64,000 nucleotides of DNA from Pseudorhizobium xiangyangii (GTDB lineage Bacteria > Pseudomonadota > Alphaproteobacteria > Rhizobiales > Rhizobiaceae): assembly GCF_020531965.1 (NCBI RefSeq), contig NZ_JAJAWH010000001.1:232021-296020 (forward strand), written 5' to 3'. Below the pieces are notes generated by a model. It was not told the origin of the DNA. It saw nothing but the letters and a program-made list of their open reading frames with translations, and did not search any database. A program made the position numbers and the translations under genes. Positions 1 to 7,423 of the stretch are shown here, piece by piece. Position 1 is the stretch's first letter. Each line of letters begins with the position of its first letter.

Positions 1-14
1 TTCGTGGAGAAGGT

Positions 15-515
15 GTGAGGTTGAGCGTGTCCAATCCATCCTGTGTGATCGCCCCTGCCCGCCGGCCCGAGGACATTGACGCGATCGCCACGTTGTTTCG
101 CGCCTACGCTGCCTCGCTTCCCATCGATCTCGGATACCAGGGTTTCGAGGCAGAACTGTCCAGCCTTCCTGGAAAGTATGCTCCTCCGGCCGGTGAGTTG
201 CTGCTCGCTCGCGGTCACGACGGCCAAATTCATGGTTGCATCGCTTTCCGGGCGCTGGACGCGTCAGGCCGCTGCGAGATGAAGCGGCTCTACGTGGCTG
301 AAAGCGGCCGGGGCATGGGCATCGGCAGCGCGCTGGTGGATGCAGCGGTCGACCGGGCAAGGCAGAACGGCTACCGGACCATGGTGCTCGACACACTTCC
401 CAGCATGGAAAGCGCGATCCGCCTCTATCTCAGCCGCGACTTCGTACCGATCGACGCCTACTACGAAACACCTGTTGCCGGCACCATTTTCTTCGAAAAG
501 CAGCTTGGCGACTGA
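15..515 (+). CDS. GNAT-family N-acetyltransferase
   Basis: The 166-residue protein has the single-domain GNAT layout. It has an N-terminal helical part, a strand pair near residues 60-95 ending in CEMKRLYV, and the acetyl-CoA pyrophosphate loop GRGMGIGSALV near residues 98-108 (the R/Q-x-x-G-x-G/A motif), followed by a C-terminal strand region that ends in FFEKQL. The family transfers an acetyl group from acetyl-CoA to an amine. The substrate cannot be read from the sequence. The start is a GTG just after GGAGAAGG; TTG at 21 and GTG at 27 are in-frame alternatives with better Shine-Dalgarno spacing. The gene begins close to the window edge, so its upstream context is unknown. Confidence 0.85.
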   Translation: MRLSVSNPSCVIAPARRPEDIDAIATLFRAYAASLPIDLGYQGFEAELSSLPGKYAPPAGELLLARGHDGQIHGCIAFRALDASGRCEMKRLYVAESGRGMGIGSALVDAAVDRARQNGYRTMVLDTLPSMESAIRLYLSRDFVPIDAYYETPVAGTIFFEKQLGD

Positions 516-633
516 AGGTGGTACGCCAAGGGCTTTCACAGCCAGCGAGGCATCCGCTCCGCTTGGGTGGGCGGACACCAAACTGGCTGGCGGGGCAAGT
601 TCAGAGTGAGGCCTAGGAGACCTCTGTCCACGC

Positions 634-987
634 CTACACCTCGAGAAACCCCACCACCTCCGTCACCCTTCCGGCCTCATCCAGCCGTGCCACGTCCATC
701 CCGCGCGCGACGGTCTTCTTGTCCGGGGAGACGAGGTTCCAGGAGAAACGGGTGAACCGGCCGTGGCCGTCGGGCGTGCCGGAAAGTTCGAAGCGGTGGC
801 CAGGGAAATGGCTGCGGGCGGCGGCGATCATGGCGGAAATGCCGTCAGGCCCCTCACCTTGCATCAGCGGATCGGCGTAGCGGGCATTGGCCGTCCAGCT
901 CTCAGCAAGGGTGCGGACGCGGGCAGCGTCATCGGCTTCGTTCCAGAGAGCGAGATAAGCGTTCGCGATAGCGAGATTGTCGGTCAT
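634..987 (-). CDS. SnoaL/NTF2-like small polyketide-cyclase-fold protein
   Basis: The 117-residue protein starts MTDNLAIANAYLALWNEADD, an opening typical of the SnoaL-like/NTF2-like alpha+beta barrel family, and contains the usual WTxNARYADPLMQGEGPDGI and GMDVARLDEAGRV segments. An ORF extends upstream, but the ATG at 987 has a good AAAGGA ribosome site and is where the family homology begins. Members are small isomerases, cyclases or orphan domains, so the fold is clear but the substrate is not. It is divergent from the MmyB-type regulator, and the shared 108-bp interval carries a perfect palindrome at 1046-1062. This suggests it is a target of that regulator. Confidence 0.8.
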   Translation of the reverse strand: MTDNLAIANAYLALWNEADDAARVRTLAESWTANARYADPLMQGEGPDGISAMIAAARSHFPGHRFELSGTPDGHGRFTRFSWNLVSPDKKTVARGMDVARLDEAGRVTEVVGFLEV

Positions 988-1045
988 GGTCGTATTCCTT
1001 TCGTTGATCACGCACCAAGGCTGGCCGAGCCGCGAAGGCAGAACA

Positions 1046-1062
1046 ATTACCTCGCAGGTAAT
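1046..1062. promoter_or_regulatory. Palindromic operator candidate between SnoaL-like gene and MmyB-type regulator
   Basis: ATTACCT-CGC-AGGTAAT is a perfect inverted repeat with 7-bp arms and a 3-bp centre. It lies in the divergent intergenic region, 34 bp before the regulator ATG and 59 bp before the SnoaL-like ATG. The symmetry, position and neighbouring helix-turn-helix gene fit an operator for that regulator. Binding is inferred. Confidence 0.55.
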
Positions 1063-1095
1063 CGCATTCCGCTTTTCCTCTGCTAGGGTCTGTCC

Positions 1096-1932
1096 ATGAC
1101 CCAGAGGAACACCGCAACCAGCACACCAACCACCAGGACCGCCGTCGGCCACGTTCTGCGCGAATGGCGGGCGAGACGCCGCATGAGCCAGCTCGACCTG
1201 GCGCTCGACGCGGAGATTTCGGCACGGCACCTGAGCTTCGTGGAAAGCGGACGCTCCTCGCCAAGCCGCGACCTACTGGCGAGACTGGCTGAGCGGCTTG
1301 CCATGCCGCTTCGCGCCCAGAACCGGCTGATGCTTTCGGCCGGTTACGCGCCAGCCCATGCGGAGACCGCGTTCGACGCGCCGGAAATGGGCGAGATCCG
1401 CGCGACGGTGTCGGCGATCCTCGACGGTCACATGCCCTTCCCGGCCATCGCCGTCGACAGCCGCTGGACTCTGATGCAGGCGAATGGGGCGGCGGCGGCG
1501 CTGTTCGAAGGGATAGACCCTGCCATGCTTGCGCCGCCGCTCAACGTGCTGCGGCTGAGCCTTCATCCGCAGGGCCTCGCACCGCGGATCGTCAATCTGG
1601 CGGAATGGCGCCACCATGTTCTGGAACGGCTGAGGGTGCAGGTGGAAGCTTCGGACGATCCCTTCCTGTCCGAACTCCTTGGCGAGCTTGCCGCCTATCC
1701 GGCACCGGCTACGTCAACGGCGCATCCCCCGCATTCGCTGCTCGCCGTGCCGCTTGAACTGAAGATGCCGGGAAGCGACCGGGTGCTGCGGTTCATCTCG
1801 ACGACAACCGTATTCAGCACCGCCACCAGCGTCACCCTCTCGGAACTGGCACTGGAGTGTTTCTATCCCGCCGACGCCGAGACGCGGATGGCACTGATGC
1901 AACCACAAGAAAACCGGAGGAGCGACCGATGA
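1096..1932 (+). CDS. XRE-family regulator with MmyB-type ligand-binding domain
   Basis: The 278-residue protein has an N-terminal Xre helix-turn-helix at about residues 16-75 (VLREWRARRRMSQLDLALDA, then SARHLSFVESGRSSPSRDLL). A C-terminal MmyB-like domain follows at about residues 95-265, with FPAIAVDSRWTLMQANGAAA and the terminal LELECFYPAD-like strand (here LALECFYPADAETR). Family members bind a small hydrophobic ligand through a PAS-like fold and are usually local repressors or activators. The last codon overlaps the ATG of the monooxygenase gene (ATGA at 1929-1932), so the two are translationally coupled. It is probably autoregulated through the palindrome at 1046-1062. Confidence 0.9.
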   Translation: MTQRNTATSTPTTRTAVGHVLREWRARRRMSQLDLALDAEISARHLSFVESGRSSPSRDLLARLAERLAMPLRAQNRLMLSAGYAPAHAETAFDAPEMGEIRATVSAILDGHMPFPAIAVDSRWTLMQANGAAAALFEGIDPAMLAPPLNVLRLSLHPQGLAPRIVNLAEWRHHVLERLRVQVEASDDPFLSELLGELAAYPAPATSTAHPPHSLLAVPLELKMPGSDRVLRFISTTTVFSTATSVTLSELALECFYPADAETRMALMQPQENRRSDR

Positions 1933-2246
1933 GCGTCACCTATCTGATCGAGTTCGACGTAAAGCCGGCCGAGCGGGAACGCTTCCTGCAATTGCTGGGC
2001 GGCGTACTGGACGCCATGCGTCACGAAGCGATGTTTGTCGACGCGGCGCTACACGCTGATCCTGCAAACGACAACCGCTTCCTGCTGCACGAGACCTGGA
2101 AGAGCCATGAGGACGTGCTCACCGTGCAGCTCGCCCGACCCTATCGCGAGGCGTGGCACGCAGCTTTGCCGGACCTGCTGGCAGGCGAGCGGAAGATTTC
2201 CATGTGGCAGAAGCTGCGCGACGACCAGCAGGTCGCTTCCGCCTAG
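1929..2246 (+). CDS. ABM-domain (YgiN-like) monooxygenase
   Basis: The 105-residue protein is a single antibiotic-biosynthesis-monooxygenase (ABM) domain of ferredoxin-like fold. It starts MSVTYLIEFDVKPAERERFL, has the central NRFLLHETWKSHEDVLTVQL signature, and ends with an alpha-beta tail. Cofactor-less ABM enzymes oxidise quinols or aromatic polyketides, and some act as heme-degrading enzymes. The nearest general type here is YgiN-like. AGGAGC at 1917-1922 supports the ATG at 1929, which overlaps the regulator stop by 4 bp. The coupling with an MmyB-type regulator suggests induction by a small organic effector. The substrate is unknown. Confidence 0.85.
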   Translation: MSVTYLIEFDVKPAERERFLQLLGGVLDAMRHEAMFVDAALHADPANDNRFLLHETWKSHEDVLTVQLARPYREAWHAALPDLLAGERKISMWQKLRDDQQVASA

Positions 2247-2662
2247 CACCGCGTCTGGCGCGCCGAAAAGTCGGCGCGCGCCTTCTCGATCGTGGCGTGG
2301 TGCTTCTCCGCCCAGATCCAGACGCCGCAGAATGCGGCACCCAGGCTACGGCCAAGTTCTGTCAGCGCGTAATCGACATGCGGCGGGATGACCGGGTGGA
2401 CGGTGCGGGAGACGAGACCGTCGCGCTCCATGTCGCGCAGCGTCTTCGTCAGCATCTTCTGGCTGATGCCGCCCACATGCCGGCCAACCTCGGTAAAGCG
2501 GAGCGTGCCGTGCTCCTCCAGCGTTTCGAGGATGAGCATAGTCCATTTGTCTGCCACCTGGCCGATAATGCCGCGCACCAGCTCCTCGATCATCGGATCG
2601 ATTTCCTCCGGGATCTCGTGGCTTTCCTCGTGACTTTTTTCGCCCGCGATCGACTGGCTCAC
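2243..2662 (-). CDS. HxlR-family winged-helix transcriptional regulator
   Basis: The 139-residue protein has the HxlR domain, with VADKWTMLILETLEEHGTLR, then the recognition part FTEVGRHVGGISQKMLTKTL and the wing RTVHPVIPPHVDYALTELG. HxlR proteins act as dimers and often sense electrophiles, quinones or aldehydes through cysteines; here the only obvious cysteines are near the C-terminus. The start is taken as the second of two GTG codons (2662), 7 bases after AAAGGAG; GTG at 2668 is too close to it. The C-terminus overlaps the convergent monooxygenase gene by 4 bp. It is divergent from the SDR gene, its likely target. Confidence 0.88.
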   Translation of the reverse strand: MSQSIAGEKSHEESHEIPEEIDPMIEELVRGIIGQVADKWTMLILETLEEHGTLRFTEVGRHVGGISQKMLTKTLRDMERDGLVSRTVHPVIPPHVDYALTELGRSLGAAFCGVWIWAEKHHATIEKARADFSARQTRC

Positions 2663-2684
2663 AGTCACTCTCCTTTGGGTATGT

Positions 2685-2694
2685 ATAGAACTAT
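2685..2694. promoter_or_regulatory. Weak inverted repeat in the HxlR/SDR divergent promoter
   Basis: ATAG-AA-CTAT is a short dyad in the 104-bp region between the HxlR gene and the SDR gene. HxlR-family sites are often short A/T-rich dyads of this kind. The arms are only 4 bp, so this could be chance. Confidence 0.25.
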
Positions 2695-2766
2695 CAGGTG
2701 CCTTCTTCCGAAAGGAGAGCATCGGCAATATCTTGCCCTCACGCAACCCCCGAGAGGACAAGAACC

Positions 2767-3525
2767 ATGAAGACGACCGGCAACACCATTCTCATCACCG
2801 GCGGCAATTCGGGCATTGGCCGGGCGCTGGCCGAGGCTTTCCACCAGCTGGGAAACAAGGTCATCATCTCCGGCCGCCGGCAGGACACGCTGGACGAGGT
2901 GACGGCCGCCAATCCCGGCATGGCCGCGCTGCCCGTGGACATGGGCGACGCAGCGGGCATCAAGGCCTTCGCGGAACAGGTGCTGCGTGAGCATCCCGGC
3001 CTCAACGTGGTGCTTCACAGTGCCGGCATCATGAAACGTGAGGATCTGAGCCAGGCACCGGACTATCTGGCGACGGCGGAGGAGACGATCGCCACAAATC
3101 TGCTCGGCCTGATCCGGCTGACGGCGGCGCTCCTGCCCCATCTCGTCGGCCAGAAGGATGCAGCGCTCGTGACCGTCTCATCCGGTCTTGCCTTCGTGCC
3201 GCTGGCGACAACGCCGACCTACTCCGCCACCAAGGCCGCCATCCACTCCTATTCGATGGGCATCCGCCATCAGCTGAATGACACGCCCGTCCAGGTGATC
3301 GAGATCGCCCCGCCCTATGTCCGCACCGGACTGATGGGCGAGCGCCAGGCGAACGATCAGAACGCCATGCCGCTCGAGGATTTCATCACGGAAGTCATGG
3401 CCATCCTCACGAACCAGCCGGAAGTCGAGGAAGTCATCGTCGAGCGCTGCAGGCCGCTGCGCCATGCGGCGGAGAACGGCAAGGTGCGCGACATGTTCGA
3501 CATGCTCGTCTCGCTCAACCACTGA
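2767..3525 (+). CDS. Short-chain dehydrogenase/reductase (DltE-like SDR)
   Basis: The 252-residue classical SDR has the N-terminal NAD(P)-binding TGGNSGIGRALA (residues about 11-22), the conserved VLHSAGIM segment (NAG equivalent) and the catalytic set S (VTVSSGLAF), Y-x-x-x-K (YSATKAAI) near residues 139-160. The EIAPPYVRTGL segment and the long C-terminal helical part resemble the DltE/YvaG type of oxidoreductase. It probably reduces a carbonyl in the cytoplasm, with an unknown substrate. It is divergent from the HxlR regulator, a common arrangement in which an electrophile induces its own detoxifying reductase. The start at 2767 follows GAGAGGAC. Confidence 0.9.
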   Translation: MKTTGNTILITGGNSGIGRALAEAFHQLGNKVIISGRRQDTLDEVTAANPGMAALPVDMGDAAGIKAFAEQVLREHPGLNVVLHSAGIMKREDLSQAPDYLATAEETIATNLLGLIRLTAALLPHLVGQKDAALVTVSSGLAFVPLATTPTYSATKAAIHSYSMGIRHQLNDTPVQVIEIAPPYVRTGLMGERQANDQNAMPLEDFITEVMAILTNQPEVEEVIVERCRPLRHAAENGKVRDMFDMLVSLNH

Positions 3526-3599
3526 TCCCACAGGGAGCGTTGCGTCTCCGCCCCTCGCGGGCTAGGTCTTAGCTCAACGACACGAGGAGGCCGGCCCGC

Positions 3600-4745
3600 A
3601 TGTTCCTGACCAACCGGGATATCATCGAACTCACGGCGTGGCGGCAGAAGCTGCACGCCATGCCGGAAGTGTCCGGCGCGGAGGTGGAGACGGCAGCCGA
3701 AGTCACGGCCTTCCTTGGCACCATGGGACCGGACACGGTGATCGCCGGTCTCGGCGGAACCGGCGTGGCGGCAGTCTTCGAGGGGAAGGACGACGGGCCG
3801 ACCGTGCTTTTCCGCTGCGAGCTCGACGCGCTGCCGATCGAGGAGATTTCAGACCTGCCGCACCGCTCCCGCCTTGCCGGCAAGGGGCACATGTGCGGTC
3901 ATGACGGCCACATGGCGACGATGGCCGCACTGGCGCGGGGCCTCTCCAGGGAGCGGCCGAAGCGTGGTCGCGTCGTGCTTCTGTTCCAGCCGGCGGAGGA
4001 AACCGGTGCCGGAGCCGCCGCGGTGATTGCCGATCCGAAGTTTGCCGGAATCACGCCGGACTACGCGTTCTCGCTGCACAACATGCCGGGCCTTCCCTTT
4101 GGCCATGTGTGGCTGAAGGACGGTATCGCCAACTGCGCCTCGCGCGGCCTGAAGATCGTTCTCACCGGCAAGACTGCGCATGCCTCAGCGCCCGAAACCG
4201 GCACTTCGCCGATGCGGGCGATATCGAGCCTGATGCCGGCGCTGACGGCCCTGAGCGGCGGCAGCCTCGACGGCGGGGATTTCGTGCTGGCCACCGTCAC
4301 CCATGCGGTACTCGGCGAAGAGGCCTTCGGCATCGCGCCGGGGCATGGGGAGATCTGGGTGACGCTGCGGACCATGACGGACGGGCAGATGCAGGCGCTG
4401 ACGGATGATGCGGAAAAACTTGTGCGACAGGCGGCAGAGAATGACGGGCTCGACGTCGAGATGACCTATCACGACATCTTCGGCCATTGCGACAACAATC
4501 CCGACGCCGCGAAGATCCTGCGGGCGGCGCTGGAGGCGGAAAACGTATCGCACGAAGCGGGGGACACCTTCCGGGCCTCGGAGGATTTCGGCCGTTTCGG
4601 CGCGGTGTCGAAATCGGCGATGTTCTTCCTCGGCGCTGGCGAAAGCCATCCGGCCGTCCACAATCCGAACTACGACTTCCCGGACGATCTGATCCCGATC
4701 GGCGCCCGCATCTTCATGCGGACGGCGCGCGATCTTCTGGGCTAG
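3600..4745 (+). CDS. M20-family amidohydrolase/peptidase
   Basis: The 381-residue protein belongs to the M20D hippurate hydrolase/N-acyl-amino-acid amidohydrolase group. It shows RQKLHAMPEVSG near the start, the metal site MCGHDGHMA near residue 100, the catalytic QPAEETGAGA near residue 135, LHNMPGLPFG, the lid-domain segment GKTAHASAPETG, and the C-terminal metal histidine in HPAVHNPNYDFPDD. Such enzymes use two divalent metals to remove an acyl group from an amino acid. The substrate is not predictable. The ATG follows ACGAGGAGG. The stop codon overlaps tail-to-tail with the stop of the next, minus-strand gene. Confidence 0.9.
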   Translation: MFLTNRDIIELTAWRQKLHAMPEVSGAEVETAAEVTAFLGTMGPDTVIAGLGGTGVAAVFEGKDDGPTVLFRCELDALPIEEISDLPHRSRLAGKGHMCGHDGHMATMAALARGLSRERPKRGRVVLLFQPAEETGAGAAAVIADPKFAGITPDYAFSLHNMPGLPFGHVWLKDGIANCASRGLKIVLTGKTAHASAPETGTSPMRAISSLMPALTALSGGSLDGGDFVLATVTHAVLGEEAFGIAPGHGEIWVTLRTMTDGQMQALTDDAEKLVRQAAENDGLDVEMTYHDIFGHCDNNPDAAKILRAALEAENVSHEAGDTFRASEDFGRFGAVSKSAMFFLGAGESHPAVHNPNYDFPDDLIPIGARIFMRTARDLLG

Positions 4746-6085
4746 CCGTTGTTACCCTTAAACAGATTGACCAGCAGGTTGTTGCCCCTGCCGGGACGGC
4801 GGCCGTCATATTCCGGCACGATGACCATGTGGGTAATCTCGCCGCGACGGTAGGCCGCCAGAAACTTGTCATAGTGCTTGAATGCGACGCAGCCGTGGGA
4901 ATCCCCCGGTGCAGAGCGCAGCAGGTAGGTATGCGCCAGGAGACCGGTGCGGCCCTGAGGGTGCTTGCCATCGACGGATGTCAGACGGATCGCAGCGACA
5001 CCATGAAAGGGCTTTTCGCGCATCGACAGCCTGTAGGTACCGGGGGGCGTCGGCCCCTTCATCTTCACATGGGTATATTTCGGGTTGTCGCGCATCTTGC
5101 CGATGCCCGAATGGGCTTCGAGCTTCGTTCCGTTCGGCATGTGCACGACGCCGTTGCTGATGTCGTAGATTGCAACCTTCTTGGTGCCCAGATCCGGCCA
5201 CGGAACGGATTTGGCGGACGGCTTGACCGGGTTGTCGGGCCGCGCGTAGGCCAACACGGTGGGCGCAGGCTCTTCGGCTTCCTCGGCCGGAGCCGGCCGG
5301 CCGGGCTTTGCCGGCTTCGCAAGTCTTGCCACAGCCATCGCCTCGAGCGCCTTGGCGGCGGTCTCCGGGCGGGAAACGGGCAGAGGTCCTTCCGCCGGAA
5401 GCGTGTCGTCCATCAGGGCGGCAACCTCCGCAGTACGGCCGGCCTCTTCCGCCTCGATGGCGGCGGTTTCGACAGCACTTTCGTCGGAGAGCGCCTCGTC
5501 CATCGGCTGGACTGTGGGGATAGATGCCGTCGTGACCTGGATGTCAGCCCTATTCACACGTGGCGCAAGCGCCACCGTCTGGTTCATCGCCGCGTCCAGC
5601 ATCTGCCTGACGACTGAAGCCTCGGGACGCGCCTCGGCAAGTGCCGCAAACTTCTCGTTCTCGGCAGCGGAGGCGAAAGCGGCACCGAGCGTGGTGGTCA
5701 GCACCTGCCGATCCGGACGCTGCGACACCACGGCAGCAAGACTTGCGCCCTCCAGACGGCCTGCCTTGGGAGCGGTCGGCTGCTGGTACAGACGGGAGAA
5801 CTTGTTGATCCTGAGGGTCGGGTCTTCGGCTTCGGCCGGTTCTGCAGGCTCGGCCTCAGCGACCGGTCCCAGCGACAGCGCGAGATTGAATGACGGCCGC
5901 TCCGTCTTGAAGGACGGCGCCAGACTGCTGACGGTTGTGGTTGCCGCAAAGACCCAGATACCGCCGAGCGCGGCGGCGCCGAGGATCATTTTGCCCGCGA
6001 AGGCGAAACGGGAGTTCCGCTTGCGGCGCTGGGGCTTTTTTGGAGATGGAAAGACATTATCGAACGTGTCGATCTCTAGCGCCAT
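4742..6085 (-). CDS. Membrane-anchored Tlde1/DUF2778 L,D-transpeptidase-like protein
   Basis: The 447-residue protein has a short basic cytoplasmic N-terminus (KKPQRRKRNSR), one membrane segment at about residues 28-50 and a long Ala/Glu/Pro-rich linker to about residue 290. The C-terminal domain carries the conserved HSGIGKM and the SHGCVAF active-site motif with the cysteine near residue 399. This C-terminal domain matches DUF2778, now called Tlde1 after a type VI secretion effector that is an L,D-transpeptidase-like peptidoglycan enzyme. Here it is tethered to the inner membrane facing the periplasm, and no secretion genes are nearby, so a self-peptidoglycan role is more likely than a toxin role. 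The start at 6085 has only a weak ribosome site; GTG at 6121 is an alternative. Confidence 0.78.
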   Translation of the reverse strand: MALEIDTFDNVFPSPKKPQRRKRNSRFAFAGKMILGAAALGGIWVFAATTTVSSLAPSFKTERPSFNLALSLGPVAEAEPAEPAEAEDPTLRINKFSRLYQQPTAPKAGRLEGASLAAVVSQRPDRQVLTTTLGAAFASAAENEKFAALAEARPEASVVRQMLDAAMNQTVALAPRVNRADIQVTTASIPTVQPMDEALSDESAVETAAIEAEEAGRTAEVAALMDDTLPAEGPLPVSRPETAAKALEAMAVARLAKPAKPGRPAPAEEAEEPAPTVLAYARPDNPVKPSAKSVPWPDLGTKKVAIYDISNGVVHMPNGTKLEAHSGIGKMRDNPKYTHVKMKGPTPPGTYRLSMREKPFHGVAAIRLTSVDGKHPQGRTGLLAHTYLLRSAPGDSHGCVAFKHYDKFLAAYRRGEITHMVIVPEYDGRRPGRGNNLLVNLFKGNNG

Positions 6086-6482
6086 GATACTCGTTACCCA
6101 GTCATTCTGCCAAAGCCGCACGTGCGACCATGTTCACATTCGTTGAACAGCAACCCTCAGGCCTCATGCCGCTCGGCGACTGGATTAGAGAATGACGAAA
6201 TATGGTAACCAATATCTTTACGCCTGCCCCGAAATGATAGGCGGCCATCTAGATGGCAATGCTGCCGGAAGTTTAGCGGAAATGCGGCGAGGAAGTGGCC
6301 TAATGCAAAAAGGTGGTTTCCCCGCACCACATGACGGTGTGAAGAGGTGACCTATGCCACGGACAAGGAGTGCACTTGTCTCGGGGCACCGACACATTAT
6401 GGTGCCGCCGCATAGTTCTCACATCCCATCATTTCAGGGCCCTTCCTGCGGGCACTCACTTCATACGAAAAACCTTTTTTGA
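6086..6482. other. 397-bp stretch without a confident gene
   Basis: This interval separates divergent genes and must hold the promoters of both. A 42-codon ATG ORF at 6354-6482 has AGAGGTG before it and ends in TGA directly against the ATG at 6483, in the same frame. Its His/Ser/Pro-rich composition does not look like a normal protein. I see no tRNA, repeat array or strong palindrome. Confidence 0.5.
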
Positions 6483-7379
6483 ATGCCTGCTTTTCCCCCG
6501 CCTTCCTATTCGGCGAAGACCCTTGCTGCCACGGAACAGTTTCCCGACTGTTTGGCATCTGCAGCGCAAGACCTTCTGCAAACCCATCTCGATCTTCCAC
6601 GCGAGGTCCACTACGTTGCGGACCTACCGCGCTGGATGCTCAGCCAGGTGACCGTGGCCATACATTTCGAGCATCGTCTTGACCCCGCTCGCCCTCCGAT
6701 TTCACCCAACAACCTCGTGGAGGCGGTGAAGACAGCACGTATCGCAAGCCGCAATACGATTCACGGCTTCCTTCAGGAGATGCGGCGTTACTCTTTCGTC
6801 GAGCCCCTGCCGTGCGACGACAAGAGGCGACGGACGGTTCAGGCCACGGCCATGAGCGAACAGCTTATTCGGCGATACTTCGATATTCACCTGCGAGCTC
6901 TCGACAGGGTCGACGACGGCGGGCGTTACGCGCTGTCCTGTCAGTTTCCGGACCTGTTGTCTCTCGCCCAGCCTCGGTTCGCACGACTGCTTCTGGCGTG
7001 CGAAGGCTGGCACAGGCCGCCTCAGAGTATCGTCAAGTTCGTTCGCTCGGACTCCGGAAGCAGCGTTCTGCACGATCTGGTCAGCACAGTGCCGTCTTTG
7101 CCGGATGATGCGAAATCACCTATCTGGGTAGGCAACGTGTCACCAGGTGCATTGTCCGCGCGATATCGCATCTCGAAAACGCACACCGCCCGGCTTTTCA
7201 GATCAGCCAAGAGCGCTGACCTGATCGGCTGGGCGAACAGGAGCAACCGGGGCGAATGCTGGGTTTCACCGGCGCTCGTCCGCGCCTACCGCCTTTGGCA
7301 GGCGGAAAAGCTTGCGGCCGTTTCCCAGGCCTTCAATGAGACTTGCCGCATCGGCAGCATTGCATCACCGCTCGCGTAA
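6483..7379 (+). CDS. Unknown protein with two winged-helix-like segments
   Basis: I do not recognise a named family for this 298-residue soluble protein. Two parts look like winged-helix DNA-binding segments. One at about residues 75-125 has NLVEAVKTARIASRNTIHGF followed by an LEEMRRYSF-like helix (here LQEMRRYSF) and a basic wing DDKRRRTVQAT. The other at about residues 215-265 has GALSARYRISKTHTARLFRS and then a WVSP wing. Both are of the MarR-like type in which a marker word is followed by a basic hairpin, so a transcription regulator is a reasonable inference. The ATG lacks a Shine-Dalgarno sequence and directly abuts an in-frame TGA; a downstream start is possible. Confidence 0.7.
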   Translation: MPAFPPPSYSAKTLAATEQFPDCLASAAQDLLQTHLDLPREVHYVADLPRWMLSQVTVAIHFEHRLDPARPPISPNNLVEAVKTARIASRNTIHGFLQEMRRYSFVEPLPCDDKRRRTVQATAMSEQLIRRYFDIHLRALDRVDDGGRYALSCQFPDLLSLAQPRFARLLLACEGWHRPPQSIVKFVRSDSGSSVLHDLVSTVPSLPDDAKSPIWVGNVSPGALSARYRISKTHTARLFRSAKSADLIGWANRSNRGECWVSPALVRAYRLWQAEKLAAVSQAFNETCRIGSIASPLA

Positions 7380-7393
7380 CGATGCGACAGTAA

Positions 7394-7417
7394 GACGGGG
7401 CGTTCAGACGCCCCGTC
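7394..7417. terminator. Perfect 10-bp hairpin between convergent genes
   Basis: GACGGGGCGT-TCAG-ACGCCCCGTC forms a perfect 10-bp GC-rich stem with a 4-base loop, in the 44-bp gap between the convergent genes at 6483-7379 and 7424-7759. It lacks a U-tract on either side, so it may be an imperfect bidirectional terminator. Confidence 0.5.
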
Positions 7418-7423
7418 CACCGA

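Noticed and set aside
2153-2770. 205-codon plus-strand open frame over the HxlR gene
   Set aside because: It is antisense to a clear HxlR regulator and is Arg/Ala-rich.
4742-6085. Type VI secretion effector island
   Set aside because: The Tlde1/DUF2778 domain is present but no tss, vgrG or immunity gene is nearby, and the protein has a membrane anchor.
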